64,000 nt of DNA from Candidatus Magnetocorallium paracelense (GCA_029001845.1 JAREWP010000053.1:1-64000); one strand, 5' to 3'. Shown: positions 54,187 to 62,904, counted from the stretch's first letter. Numbers and translations are program-made. The notes: a model not told the origin generated them from the sequence alone.

Positions 54187-54305
54187 TTAACTTAAGGGGT
54201 GAAGCACCTTCCGACGGAAGCGGGTCATCTTTGAGAAGGCGCAGCGAAGCTGAGCCTTCAAGTTTAGCTGCTGAGAGGCGGATGGTGCTTTGCTCCTTAA
54301 GTTAA
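54187..54305. repeat. Branched terminal-inverted-repeat element, copy 2 (complete)
   Basis: TTAACTTAAGGGGTGAAGCACC at the left and GGTGCTTTGCTCCTTAAGTTAA at the right pair over about 20 positions. Inside are TTCCGACGGAA (short hairpin) and GAAGGCGCAGCGAAGCTGAG..GCCTTC (second hairpin), with TTTAGCTGCTGAGAGGCGGA spacer. 119 bp. Matches the copies at 45182 and 60785. Confidence 0.75.
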
Positions 54306-54356
54306 TAACATTGATTGCTAATAAGTTCTTTAACTATTTTTCCGGCAGGAGGTATT

Positions 54357-55082
54357 ATGGAGAATAACGGGGAGTTCAACAAAGAACATAAAGAAGGTTT
54401 GTATAAGGCTATTTACGCCAGACGGGATATCAGGGGGCAGTTTACAGATAAACCAATTCCTGAACAGACTCTGTCAAGAATTTTACAGGCAGCTCACCAC
54501 GCTCCCTCAGTGGGATTCATGCAGCCATGGAATTTTGTCCTGATAAGGTCCTTAGAGCTGCGCAAACAAATACACAGCTCATTCAGACGGGCCAATAAGG
54601 AGGCTGAAGAGATGTTCGATGGCGATAAACAGGCGATGTACAGAAAGTTTAAACTGGAAGGAATTCTTGAGTCTCCATTAAATATTTGCATTACATGTGA
54701 TAAAGATCGCTTCGGTCCGGTAGTAATCGGTCGCACTTCCAATCTAGATATGGATATGTTCAGTGTCGTCTGCTCAGTGCAGAATCTCTGGCTCGCTGCA
54801 AGAGCAGAGGGGCTTGGAGTTGGCTGGGTAAGCATCTTGCACAACAGCGATGTGAAAGAAATCCTCGGGCTGCCCGAAAGTGTAGAGCCTGTCGCTTATC
54901 TGTGCATAGGTTATGTTACCCACTTCCCGACATTACCTGAATTGGAAGCAGCAGGCTGGCTGCCCAGACTGAACCTTGGCGAACTGGTTTACGATAATCT
55001 GTGGGGAAGAGAGTGTCTTACCGAGTGGCCTGAACTACATAAAGAAATAAACATCAAATATGGTGAGAAAAATGATATTTGA
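54357..55082 (+). CDS. bluB: 5,6-dimethylbenzimidazole synthase
   Basis: 241 residues from the ATG at 54357 (AGGAGG seven bases upstream). BluB signature of the nitroreductase fold: RRDIRGQFTDKPIP, AAHHAPSVGFMQPWNF, LGVGWVSILHN, PESVEPVAYLCIGYV and GWLPRLNL. It breaks down FMNH2 with oxygen to form the lower ligand of B12. Presence implies B12 synthesis or remodelling and some exposure to oxygen. No B12 riboswitch is seen; the upstream gap carries the branched repeat. Confidence 0.9.
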   Translation: MENNGEFNKEHKEGLYKAIYARRDIRGQFTDKPIPEQTLSRILQAAHHAPSVGFMQPWNFVLIRSLELRKQIHSSFRRANKEAEEMFDGDKQAMYRKFKLEGILESPLNICITCDKDRFGPVVIGRTSNLDMDMFSVVCSVQNLWLAARAEGLGVGWVSILHNSDVKEILGLPESVEPVAYLCIGYVTHFPTLPELEAAGWLPRLNLGELVYDNLWGRECLTEWPELHKEINIKYGEKNDI

Positions 55083-55264
55083 AGAGATACGAAGAGCGAC
55101 AAGCAGCATAACCGCTCATCGCCCTCGTGCAAAGTTGATACATAAAAAATAACATTACAACGATTTAAAAATCAAGAGAATTTCTTGTAAAAGTTTGACT
55201 CGGTTAAGATATCGGTTATTTTTACTTGATCTTTTTAGTCGTTTTATGAAAAATATCATGTACC

Positions 55265-56215
55265 ATGAAGGCTTTTGTGTTTGGCGGTACAGGGTTTATT
55301 TGCAGTCATCTCGTCGAAGAGTTAATCAGGCTGGGAATGTCCGTGACCTGCCTGATCAGGACCGATTCAGCCAGAAACTGGCTCGATAGTTATCCTGTAA
55401 AGGTCGTCGAGAGTAGTTGCTTTAGCAACGATCTACTGAGATCCCTTATCGATAACAGCGACTATATATTCCATCTTGACAGTTTCACAAGACCGTCATG
55501 TAAAAATCGACCGCTATGTGATTTTGTGGGAGAGACGAAAGCATTACTTGATGTTGCGTACAATTTCTGCAAAGATTTAAAGCGTCTCGTTTATCTTGGT
55601 AATCCTGCTATTTTCGAAGATGAACAAAAGGGCTTCAAATCGCAATACCCTAAAGAGTGTGACAAGCACGGCGATTTATTGGAAATTGAGGAAACAGTCC
55701 TATCCTATATGGATATCCTGCCTTTAACGATATTAAGACCTCCGGCAGTATATGGTCCAAGGGATAGAGACTTTTATCATTTTTTTAAAATGGTAAAAAA
55801 GGGCCTTCTGCCTTACCAGGGCAAGTCTTTCTACTCAATGATATATGTAGAGGATCTCGTTAAAGGCGTTATAAAGGCGCTTAATACAAACAGGACCATT
55901 GGAAAAGCATACTACCTCTCCCACGCCTGTCTGCACAGCAATATAGATATTGCAGACGCCATAGCAAAAGAGATGGAGTGCGATTATATAAAATTAAGGC
56001 TTCCCGGCGGAATTCTAACCTTTGTAGAAAGAATTGCAGGGAGGACAACGAAAGAAGACCATGTAAACCTTGCCTGCGAAGAGGGGGCGCGCTATAGCTG
56101 CTGGCTGAAAAAATGCGGCGAGGCAAAACGAGATTTCGGGTTCGAACCTGAAGTCGACCTGAATAACGGGATTAAATGGACAGTAAATTGGTATAAACTC
56201 TACAAATGGCTTTAG
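55265..56215 (+). CDS. NAD-dependent epimerase/dehydratase-like SDR protein with degraded catalytic motif
   Basis: 316 residues. Nucleotide-binding start VFGGTGFICSHLVEELI, then SDYIFHLDSFTRP, ILRPPAVYGPRDRDF, IYVEDLVKGVIKAL and LNNGIKWTVNWYKLYKWL, all typical of extended SDRs. The usual catalytic Ser is Asn (YLGNPAIFE) and the YxxxK motif is missing (the region reads DKHGDLLEIEETV). It is probably non-catalytic or uses a different mechanism. A start at 55195 in another frame is rejected. Confidence 0.8.
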   Translation: MKAFVFGGTGFICSHLVEELIRLGMSVTCLIRTDSARNWLDSYPVKVVESSCFSNDLLRSLIDNSDYIFHLDSFTRPSCKNRPLCDFVGETKALLDVAYNFCKDLKRLVYLGNPAIFEDEQKGFKSQYPKECDKHGDLLEIEETVLSYMDILPLTILRPPAVYGPRDRDFYHFFKMVKKGLLPYQGKSFYSMIYVEDLVKGVIKALNTNRTIGKAYYLSHACLHSNIDIADAIAKEMECDYIKLRLPGGILTFVERIAGRTTKEDHVNLACEEGARYSCWLKKCGEAKRDFGFEPEVDLNNGIKWTVNWYKLYKWL

Positions 56216-56235
56216 ACACAGGAGAGAAGCTCAAA

Positions 56236-56715
56236 CTATACCTGTGTCGTTCTGGTTTCTTCCTCTTCCCGTTCCTTATCGAATTCAATCATCCTGAGAT
56301 GATTCTCAAGCAATCTCTTTATCTCTTCTTTGAAATGTCTTCTGATCCCCTTCAGATCTACAATATCTTCATGAATCTTGACTACCTTTTCCTGTGCCTC
56401 TTTAATCATTGAATCAGCCTTTAACTCAGCCTCTTTTATCGTTAAATCCGCCTCTTTTTGTGCATTGCTCTTGTAATCCTCAACCATTTGTTGCGCCGCC
56501 ACAAGAGTCTCTCTCAAGGTAGTTTCAATATTTTTATACTCCTTCATATGCTTCTCAAGGGTATGTACCTTTTCTTTAAGAGAAGAGTTTTCTCTCAACA
56601 ACTCCTCCATCTCCTCTCTAATAACCTCCAGGAAGGCGTACACTTCCTCAACATCGAAGCCTCTGAATTTAATTGGAAACTGTTTTTGTTGGATATCAAG
56701 GGGAGTTATCCTCAT
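56236..56715 (-). CDS. DivIVA-domain coiled-coil protein
   Basis: 159 residues. The N-terminus IRITPLDIQQKQFPIKFRGFDVEEVYAFLEVI is the DivIVA lipid-binding motif, followed by a long coiled coil (about 38-155) with heptads. It recognises curved membrane at poles or septa and organises cell division or wall synthesis. Upstream (in transcription) come YggT, ProC and a DnaJ-like protein, an arrangement common in bacteria. A hairpin (56215-56248) overlaps its end. Confidence 0.88.
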   Translation of the reverse strand: MRITPLDIQQKQFPIKFRGFDVEEVYAFLEVIREEMEELLRENSSLKEKVHTLEKHMKEYKNIETTLRETLVAAQQMVEDYKSNAQKEADLTIKEAELKADSMIKEAQEKVVKIHEDIVDLKGIRRHFKEEIKRLLENHLRMIEFDKEREEEETRTTQV

Positions 56716-56749
56716 GCTCTTCTCCTTTTCCTTTCAAAGATAAAATACG

Positions 56750-57049
56750 TCAATATGACATTCGACGTCCGACTTCAAGCATGGACTCGATCAGAAAAAA
56801 TCTGACAAATGTTATTCCTAAAATAACGATTATCGGAGAGACATCGATTCCGCCAAAGGTACCGATTCTTCTCCTTACAGGTCTTAAAACAGGATCTGTC
56901 GCGCCATAAAGAAATCTGACAATCGGGTTATAGGGATCGGGATTGACCCAGGTAATAACTGCAGATATAATAATGATCCACATATACAGACTCAAAAGAA
57001 TGTCCAACACTTTTGCCGTAGCAATAAAAAGATTCCCGAAGACAAACAT
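56750..57049 (-). CDS. YggT family membrane protein
   Basis: 99 residues, two hydrophobic regions (AKVLDILLSLYMWIIIISAVITWVNP, VSPIIVILGITFVRFFLI) around the conserved NPDPYNPIVRFLYGATDPVLRPVRR motif, ending near the C-terminus. Function in wall/osmotic physiology is not settled. The gene pairs with DivIVA and ProC as in many genomes. Confidence 0.88.
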   Translation of the reverse strand: MFVFGNLFIATAKVLDILLSLYMWIIIISAVITWVNPDPYNPIVRFLYGATDPVLRPVRRRIGTFGGIDVSPIIVILGITFVRFFLIESMLEVGRRMSY

Positions 57050-57123
57050 AAGGGACCTCCAAAGGTAATTCTTTTACTCAAAGCTGACAATTAGAACGTG
57101 ATCAGGACCAGTTGTCAACTATA

Positions 57124-57140
57124 AGTCGCTTATAAATTAA
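57124..57140 (+). repeat. Dispersed repeat, CGCTTATAAAT family (partial copy)
   Basis: AGTCGCTTATAAATTAAAT matches the first half of the copy at 861-895. It is in the intergenic space after yggT (57050-57198). Confidence 0.4.
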
Positions 57141-57198
57141 ATCGCATGCGATTCAGGCTTGTCGGATTAGGTTTATATTCAAATAGTATTAACCGAAT

Positions 57199-58017
57199 TT
57201 AGCTTTTGCCAAGCTCCTGACTCCTGTGGAAAGCAGCTTTCAATGTATCCATAATAACATTATTCAAGCCATTACTTCTCAAAACTTTAAGACCTGCCTC
57301 TGTGGTGCCGCCGGGCGAGGTAACCATTTTAATGAGTTCGCCGGGAGTCAAATTCGTATTTAAAAGACCTGCTGTTCCCTTTAATGTCTGAACAGCCAAT
57401 ATTGTCGCATTTTCTCTGTCAAGTCCGAGATCCTCGGCGCCTGCTATCATCGACTCAATAAAAGAGGCTACAAAGGCAGGTCCGCTTCCGGACAAAGCAG
57501 TCACTGCATCCATCATATCTTCTGTGAGTACCAATACTTTCCCTATAGATAGAAAGAGAGACCTCACTTGTTCCAAGGCTTCGTCAAAAACGCCGTCAGC
57601 ACATGACAATACTGACATCCCCTCAAGTACAAGAGCGCCTGTATTTGGCATTGCTCTGATAATATTGCGGCATGCCAGACGACTCTGAAGCCACGACAAC
57701 TTAATACCTGCCGCTATAGAGACTACAATCTTATCGCCAAAGTAGAATTCCCTGAAATCATTTAAGACCTCTTCCATCATTTGGGGCTTAACTGCAAGTA
57801 TTATTAAGCTGCTCGATGAAATCACCCCTTTGTTGTCGAATACTGTCTTAACGGAATACTTGCTATTAAGATAAATCCTCCTCTCTTCCGATGGATCGGA
57901 GATAAGAATTTCTCTCCTGCCGGAATCGATCATACCTCTGATCATAGCTTCAGCCATATTCCCACCACCTATAAAACCTGTCACAATATTCCCTCCATTA
58001 CTTTTCTCCCCTTGCAT
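57199..58017 (-). CDS. proC: Pyrroline-5-carboxylate reductase
   Basis: 272 residues. Features: VTGFIGGGNMAEAMIRGM (NADPH site), LAVKPQMMEEVL, IIRAMPNTGALVLEGMSVL, ALSGSGPAFVASFIESMIAGAEDLGL, and VTSPGGTTEAGLKVL (Thr/Ser active region). Last step of proline synthesis. Its start overlaps the end of the DnaJ-like gene by 20 bases. Confidence 0.93.
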   Translation of the reverse strand: MQGEKSNGGNIVTGFIGGGNMAEAMIRGMIDSGRREILISDPSEERRIYLNSKYSVKTVFDNKGVISSSSLIILAVKPQMMEEVLNDFREFYFGDKIVVSIAAGIKLSWLQSRLACRNIIRAMPNTGALVLEGMSVLSCADGVFDEALEQVRSLFLSIGKVLVLTEDMMDAVTALSGSGPAFVASFIESMIAGAEDLGLDRENATILAVQTLKGTAGLLNTNLTPGELIKMVTSPGGTTEAGLKVLRSNGLNNVIMDTLKAAFHRSQELGKS

Positions 58018-58426
58018 TTTTAATAATTTCCATTGACGTGTTCAGTCTGAGAGTGAGTTCCTTTGCCTTTTCCTGCAATTCATCGCTTAAGTGGCTGACT
58101 TTGTCAGGGTGACTTTTAACGATTTTTTCTTTATAAGCCTTTTTTATCTCTTCCATAGAGGCGTCCTGAGAAACACCGAGAATGTCATAAGCCTCGGACA
58201 GAGATAAGCTGTCACCTTTATCCTCTCTGTGAACCTCCTCCCTTTCATTTTCGGGGCCGGAATCATTCCGATATCCAGCTGCCCTGTTTTTTAAATATCT
58301 GTACCTTACATACCACAGCCCTCCAAGGGCCAGAAGATCGTCTATAAAGGATGGATAGAGGTCTCTTGGGCTGATAATATATAGAAGAAGCAGTAGTATC
58401 CATAAATAGTGTGTAATTTTGTTCAT
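57998..58426 (-). CDS. Membrane-anchored J-domain protein
   Basis: 142 residues. An N-terminal hydrophobic helix (about 7-21, LWILLLLLYIISP) and a second hydrophobic patch precede a C-terminal J domain (about 78-138) with AYDILGVSQDASMEEIKKAYKEKIVKSHPDKV, so the HPD tripeptide that stimulates DnaK is intact. Its J domain is C-terminal, unlike DnaJ itself. It probably recruits DnaK to the inner membrane. Overlaps proC and is likely co-transcribed with the proC-yggT-divIVA genes. Confidence 0.82.
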   Translation of the reverse strand: MNKITHYLWILLLLLYIISPRDLYPSFIDDLLALGGLWYVRYRYLKNRAAGYRNDSGPENEREEVHREDKGDSLSLSEAYDILGVSQDASMEEIKKAYKEKIVKSHPDKVSHLSDELQEKAKELTLRLNTSMEIIKNARGEK

Positions 58427-58486
58427 TCAGGTTATATTTTATCACATGAAAACAATCTATAGCGAGAGGCATTGAGGATGCATAAT

Positions 58487-58514
58487 AAAAAGGCGGGAAT
58501 AATCCCGCCCTTTT
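58487..58514 (-). terminator. Rho-independent terminator after the thiolase gene
   Basis: AAAAGGCGGGA-ataa-TCCCGCCTTTT, a perfect stem with flanking A/T tracts. It lies 26 bases past the stop of the thiolase gene (minus strand) and 60 bases before the J-domain gene start. Confidence 0.85.
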
Positions 58515-58540
58515 ATAAACATTATTTCATTTTTCTTGAT

Positions 58541-59827
58541 TTATCGCTCAATAATCATTGCCATGCCCATGCCGCCGCCGATACACATCGTTATGAGACC
58601 TGTATTATAGTTCTGTCTCTTCATATGACGCAGCGATGTGACGACCTGTCTCGCGCCGGTGCAACCTATCGGATGTCCGAGAGATATACCGCTTCCCAGT
58701 TCGTTTGGTTTGTCATTTTCGACCTTAAGTTCACGCATGCATGCAATCGCCTGAGCTGCAAAAGCCTCATTCAGTTCGAGAGCATTGATATCGTTAACCG
58801 ACATACCCGACTGCTTCAGGAGCTTGTTGATTGCAGGAAGAGGCCCTATTCCCATGTAGGCAGGATCGACACCGCCTGCGGCAAAGGATTTAATCTTTGC
58901 AAAAGGCTCAAGCCCCAGTTCCTTTGCTCTGTCTGCGCTCATCAAAAGTACGGATGCAGCACCGTCGTTTATTCCCGATGCATTACCTGCCGTTACGGAT
59001 CCGCCTTTTTTAAAGGCAGGCTTTAATTTCGCCATCTTTTCCATCGTTGTATCTCTGGGACGTTCGTCCGTATCTACTACAATATCGCCTTTTCTGGTTT
59101 TGATCGTAACAGGAACGATTTCTTCGGCGAATACACCGTCGGTAATGGCCTTTCGCGCCCTTGTATGACTAAGTACGCTCAGCTCATCCTGCTCTTCTCT
59201 ACTGATATCATATTGATCAACAAGATTTTCAGCTGTCAGACCCATGTGGTAGCCGTAAAATATTTCATGAAGGCCGTCGAAAACCATTAGATCGACCATT
59301 TCGCCCATTCCCGTTATTGCCATTTTGTAACCCCATCTGGCTTTTGGCAGTGTAAAAGGAATGTTGCTCATACTCTCCATTCCGCCTGCCAGAACGACAT
59401 CCGCCTGACCGAGCATAATTGCAGAAGCTCCCAGTGTAATTGACTTAAGCCCCGAGGCGCAGACTTTATTTACAGTAAATGCCGGAGTCTCTTTGGGAAA
59501 TCCCGCCCTGATCATCGCCTGTCTTGCAGGATTCTGCCCCTGTCCCGCCTGTACAACGTTACCCATAATAACTTCATCGATCACTACAGGAGTATGTGTG
59601 TCGTCCCAGTCCTGGTAACCCTTCTCAAGTTCGGTCACACCCTGATCTTTAAATTTCTCAGGTGCGACATCTTTCATTAATCCGCTCACATCAGGTCTGA
59701 GGCCGGCTTTTTTCAAGGTCTCTTTCATGACCAGAGAGCCAAGTTCTACGGTGGTGACATCTTTCAGCGATCCTCCGAACTCACCTATCGGCGTACGCAC
59801 ACCGCTTACAATTACAACCTCTTTCAT
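58541..59827 (-). CDS. Acetyl-CoA acetyltransferase / thiolase II with N-terminal insertion
   Basis: 428 residues. Nucleophile Cys in NKVCASGLKSI, general base and second Cys in ALNEAFAAQ, GHPIGCTGARQ and MCIGGGMGMAM. Compared with usual thiolases (about 390 aa) there is an extra about 35-residue Asp/Glu/Lys-rich insertion at residues about 44-80, between GLRP and DEVIMGNV. It condenses two acetyl-CoA or performs the reverse. Follows the SDR reductase by 24 bases, so the pair probably makes or uses acetoacetyl-CoA/3-hydroxybutyryl-CoA. Confidence 0.9.
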   Translation of the reverse strand: MKEVVIVSGVRTPIGEFGGSLKDVTTVELGSLVMKETLKKAGLRPDVSGLMKDVAPEKFKDQGVTELEKGYQDWDDTHTPVVIDEVIMGNVVQAGQGQNPARQAMIRAGFPKETPAFTVNKVCASGLKSITLGASAIMLGQADVVLAGGMESMSNIPFTLPKARWGYKMAITGMGEMVDLMVFDGLHEIFYGYHMGLTAENLVDQYDISREEQDELSVLSHTRARKAITDGVFAEEIVPVTIKTRKGDIVVDTDERPRDTTMEKMAKLKPAFKKGGSVTAGNASGINDGAASVLLMSADRAKELGLEPFAKIKSFAAGGVDPAYMGIGPLPAINKLLKQSGMSVNDINALELNEAFAAQAIACMRELKVENDKPNELGSGISLGHPIGCTGARQVVTSLRHMKRQNYNTGLITMCIGGGMGMAMIIER

Positions 59828-59851
59828 AAAAACCTCCTTCTTAAATATCCT

Positions 59852-60598
59852 TTAAATCCTCTGTGCGCCGTCTACTTCAAGCACTCTGCCGTTGAAGAAA
59901 TCGTTTTGAATAATAAATTTTACAGCCTCAGAAATTTCAGACATCTCTCCCAGTCTGCCTGCTGGGATCTGAGGTATTATTTTCTTATCGAGAACTTCTT
60001 TGTCGATCTTAGCCACCATTTCTGTATTGATATAACCAGGGGCGATGGCGCCGGCTCTTACGCCGTATCTTGCAAGTTCTTTTGCCCATGTGACTGTCAT
60101 TGCGTCAACTGCGGATTTGGTAGCCGAGTAATTGGTCTGACCCAGATTACCTGCACGGCTGATAGAAGAGATATTTATTATAACTCCCTTAACATCGTTT
60201 TTAATCATTTGATAAGCAGCTTCTCTGGCGCAGAGAAATACACCTACGAGATTGACCTGAATAACTTTCATGAATTTGTCGTAGGCAAACTTTTTGATAT
60301 CATCGCCTTTTTTTCTTACAAAGAGTGCGTCTCCCGTTATACCCGCGTTGTTTACCAGCGCGTGGGGAGCACCGTTTTCAGCGGTATAATCTTCAAAGAA
60401 TTTTTCCACTGCCTCTTCATTTGTAACGTCCAGAACGGCGCCGGGGATGCCTGTCTCGCTTTTCAGAGCGTCAAGATTCTCCTGAATCACGTCTACCACA
60501 AAGGGCTTTGCACCCAGCTCCTTTAAATCTACGGCGAATTGTTTTCCCATGCCTCTGCCGCCGCCAGTTATTATTACATTCTTACCGGCAATATCCAT
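59852..60598 (-). CDS. 3-oxoacyl-ACP/acetoacetyl-CoA reductase (SDR, FabG/PhaB-like)
   Basis: 248 residues. Cofactor motif TGGGRGMGKQFAVDL, NNAGITGDALFVRKK, catalytic Ser in ISSISRAGNLGQ, and YSATKSAV with Tyr/Lys. C-terminal IAPGYINTEM. No phaC polymerase is visible in the window, so PHB synthesis is possible but not shown. Operon with the thiolase (downstream in transcription). Confidence 0.88.
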   Translation of the reverse strand: MDIAGKNVIITGGGRGMGKQFAVDLKELGAKPFVVDVIQENLDALKSETGIPGAVLDVTNEEAVEKFFEDYTAENGAPHALVNNAGITGDALFVRKKGDDIKKFAYDKFMKVIQVNLVGVFLCAREAAYQMIKNDVKGVIINISSISRAGNLGQTNYSATKSAVDAMTVTWAKELARYGVRAGAIAPGYINTEMVAKIDKEVLDKKIIPQIPAGRLGEMSEISEAVKFIIQNDFFNGRVLEVDGAQRI

Positions 60599-60784
60599 GT
60601 TAGTATCCTCCTTTTAAATAATTGTAATTAGGATCGGTTCAATCCTTTAAGGTATAAATATAATAGCGATCACGGTATTTTATGTCAAGGTTTTTATTAA
60701 AAAGGTTAGACAAAATTCGGTATCGTAATGATTTGTAAAGGCCCTTTTACAATTCGAATGACTGTGATTCATTAACACATACCA

Positions 60785-60860
60785 TTAACTTAAGGGGTGA
60801 AGCGCTTTCCGACAGAAGCGGGTCATGTTTGAGAAGGCGGAGAGAAAAGGTGTAAGATGT
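60785..60860. repeat. Branched terminal-inverted-repeat element, copy 3 (truncated)
   Basis: TTAACTTAAGGGGTGAAGCG and the TTCCGACAGAAGCGGGTCAT and GTTTGAGAAGGCG pieces match copies 1 and 2, after which the sequence diverges, so the right half is lost. It lies in the 60599-60921 gap before the tRNA gene. Confidence 0.65.
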
Positions 60861-60921
60861 TTTTATCGTCACTGCCTGAAAAGAAAGATATGCAAAGGCT
60901 TGATTCTAATGGGGTTGGAAA

Positions 60922-60997
<76 letters not shown>

Positions 60998-61259
60998 AAT
61001 GAAAGTCCAGATTAACAGATTACAGTTACTGTTGTCAATACTTTTATGATCCTAAATTCGGCAGTTAAGCCAACTGTGAATCTGCATTTTTCATGGTAAG
61101 GGTCTGCGCAAAAATAAATTGGTCTGTTGGCGTTCATAATTGTATCATATTCGGCTGAACTGATTGAGCAAAAGCGGAGGAATAGCAGAGCTCTTTTGAG
61201 CATTTTGCGATTGAAATTCAGTCGAAGATGATATGAGTATGAAATGCAAAGAGGGTAAT

Positions 61260-62120
61260 TTATTTATGCACAGACCCTAAGAACTTCCTGAAGGGACTCA
61301 GGCCCTTAAAGCGAATGAGAATTTTTTGGAAAGTTGCAGACAATCGTCTTCCAATGGAATTGAAATGTAATCTGTCGTAGTTGCTGTTGTAATTTTCCTC
61401 TTGCCAATATCGTTTGAAGTGCGCAGAAATATAGTAAGAGAGGTCGTGGCCCGAATGGCATGGGAAGGCATAAAAACCTTCGGCATACGATATTTCACCG
61501 GGGAGCGAAAAACACCGTAGTTTGTCCATCGAGCTGGCCAGAGCCATATAATTGCCTTGTTCGAGCTGGCTTTGGTAGCAATTTATGAGGCGCAGCTTTT
61601 CATCGAATACAGAGGATATGTCAATAAGCAGGTTAATCGGGCTTTGAACCGTTATCTCATAAGAATAACAGATACCGGAAAAAGAGGAGACTCTTTGGCC
61701 TTCCCATACCAGTTTTGCCGTTGCTCTGTGGTCAGGATGAAATTCCAAAATTGAGGGGAAAAAAATGCTGGCAGGCCGAAAATCGGATATTAATCTCGAT
61801 ATACGGTCGATTAACTCAGGATTAACGAATAAACCTCTGTCCCGCTGTCTCCAAAAGTCTGTTTCACAGTTTCCAAGTATCCCGGCCACCTGCTTTACTT
61901 CGGCTTCCCGCCTCTCGATCAATCCCTGACTCCCCGGCTCTCCGCCCAAAGAGCCGTCTGTTAAAACAACGATCTTTATTTTTATTCCTTTGGCAGAGGC
62001 CAAAAGCAAGGCGCCGCCCATACCAAAGGTTTCGTCATCTCCATGGGGTGCAAAGACCAGCCAGGGGCCCGGCGGCAGGGGGGATACATGATAAGGTACG
62101 AGCTCATGCTCTTCTGTCAT
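61260..62120 (-). CDS. PIG-L (LmbE) family deacetylase
   Basis: 286 residues from the ATG at 62120, two bases after the HAD gene's stop; an earlier TTG at 62153 lies inside that gene. Zn site APHGDDETFGMGGAL, with Gly where most PIG-L proteins have Pro-Asp in AHPDDE, and later HPDHRATA with two His ligands. The REAEVKQVAGILGNCETDFW segment is a typical helix. N-acetylglucosamine-type deacetylase, possibly in glycan or thiol biosynthesis. No signal peptide is seen. Operon with the HAD gene. Confidence 0.83.
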   Translation of the reverse strand: MTEEHELVPYHVSPLPPGPWLVFAPHGDDETFGMGGALLLASAKGIKIKIVVLTDGSLGGEPGSQGLIERREAEVKQVAGILGNCETDFWRQRDRGLFVNPELIDRISRLISDFRPASIFFPSILEFHPDHRATAKLVWEGQRVSSFSGICYSYEITVQSPINLLIDISSVFDEKLRLINCYQSQLEQGNYMALASSMDKLRCFSLPGEISYAEGFYAFPCHSGHDLSYYISAHFKRYWQEENYNSNYDRLHFNSIGRRLSATFQKILIRFKGLSPFRKFLGSVHK

Positions 62121-62122
62121 CG

Positions 62123-62836
62123 TTAAAGCCGTAAATTCCTTACTTCTGACCAAATATCAAGATCAGGCAAGGCGCCTGTGAATTCGACTATATAATCGGG
62201 TTTTTTCCATTTACCGTTAAGGACATTTATGACAGCTTCTTTTTCTTTATCGGGCCGTGCAAGGACCCATACGGTTTTCATTCCCAGTTTCATGGCAGGC
62301 GCCATATCGTGTGTGTAGGTGTCTCCGACCATTACGGAACGTCCGGGTTCGGCCTTCAGTGAAGAAAGTGCTTTGAGATAAAGCGCTGTATCAGGCTTTT
62401 TCAGCCCCTCTTGAAAGCTCAACGTCATACTGTCCACCATTGAGGCGATTTCAGGACAGCTTTTTTTGAACGATAAGAAATAGGGCGACCAGATGTCGGA
62501 AATCAGCCCTGTTTTATAACCCCTTTGTTTTAGATATTTGACGGAGTCTGTAGCACCGGGAATTTCCATAGCGTCACTTTCCTGGCTGACCCAGAGATTC
62601 CGGATTCCCCCTCTTACAGATAAATCAATATCTTCCCAATGCGACTTTAGTCTTTTATAAACCTCCTCAGGGCCTGCGAACTCTTCCTGCATGATAATTT
62701 TGCCGATTTGATGTTTGTCAACACCGGGAAGGTTTATCAATGTCGAAATTATTTTATTGGGAGACCTGTCAGGTCCCGATACAAGAACAGAGCCGATGTC
62801 AAAAAAAACGGTGTCTGTTTCCGGCAGATTATTCAT
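62123..62836 (-). CDS. HAD-superfamily hydrolase
   Basis: 237 residues. Motif I FFDIGSVLVSGPD (nucleophile Asp, second Asp replaced by Gly as in some IA-type HADs), motif II Thr/Ser around TGLISDIWSPY, and motif III/IV around KKPDTALYLKALS and VMVGDTYTHDMAPA (Lys and DxxxD). Substrate unknown. Followed by PIG-L. The two are probably co-transcribed. Confidence 0.8.
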   Translation of the reverse strand: MNNLPETDTVFFDIGSVLVSGPDRSPNKIISTLINLPGVDKHQIGKIIMQEEFAGPEEVYKRLKSHWEDIDLSVRGGIRNLWVSQESDAMEIPGATDSVKYLKQRGYKTGLISDIWSPYFLSFKKSCPEIASMVDSMTLSFQEGLKKPDTALYLKALSSLKAEPGRSVMVGDTYTHDMAPAMKLGMKTVWVLARPDKEKEAVINVLNGKWKKPDYIVEFTGALPDLDIWSEVRNLRL

Positions 62837-62904
62837 GGCTTTGAATATGAGTCAATAAGCACGGACAAAAGAGTTCGATCGAGGATTATATTGAACAAAA
62901 AGGC

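Noticed and set aside
54110-54356. Cobalamin riboswitch before bluB
   Set aside because: No B12-box-like conserved core; the interval holds only the branched repeat.
58472-59026. 184-codon plus-strand reading opposite the thiolase gene
   Set aside because: It starts in the terminator hairpin and runs antisense through conserved thiolase motifs.
59906-60526. 206-codon plus-strand reading opposite the SDR reductase
   Set aside because: Long only because the antisense of the reductase happens to lack stops; Cys- and Tyr-rich shadow composition.
61012-61203. 63-codon reading near the tRNA gene
   Set aside because: Could be an insertion-sequence end, but I could not match it to any transposase segment.
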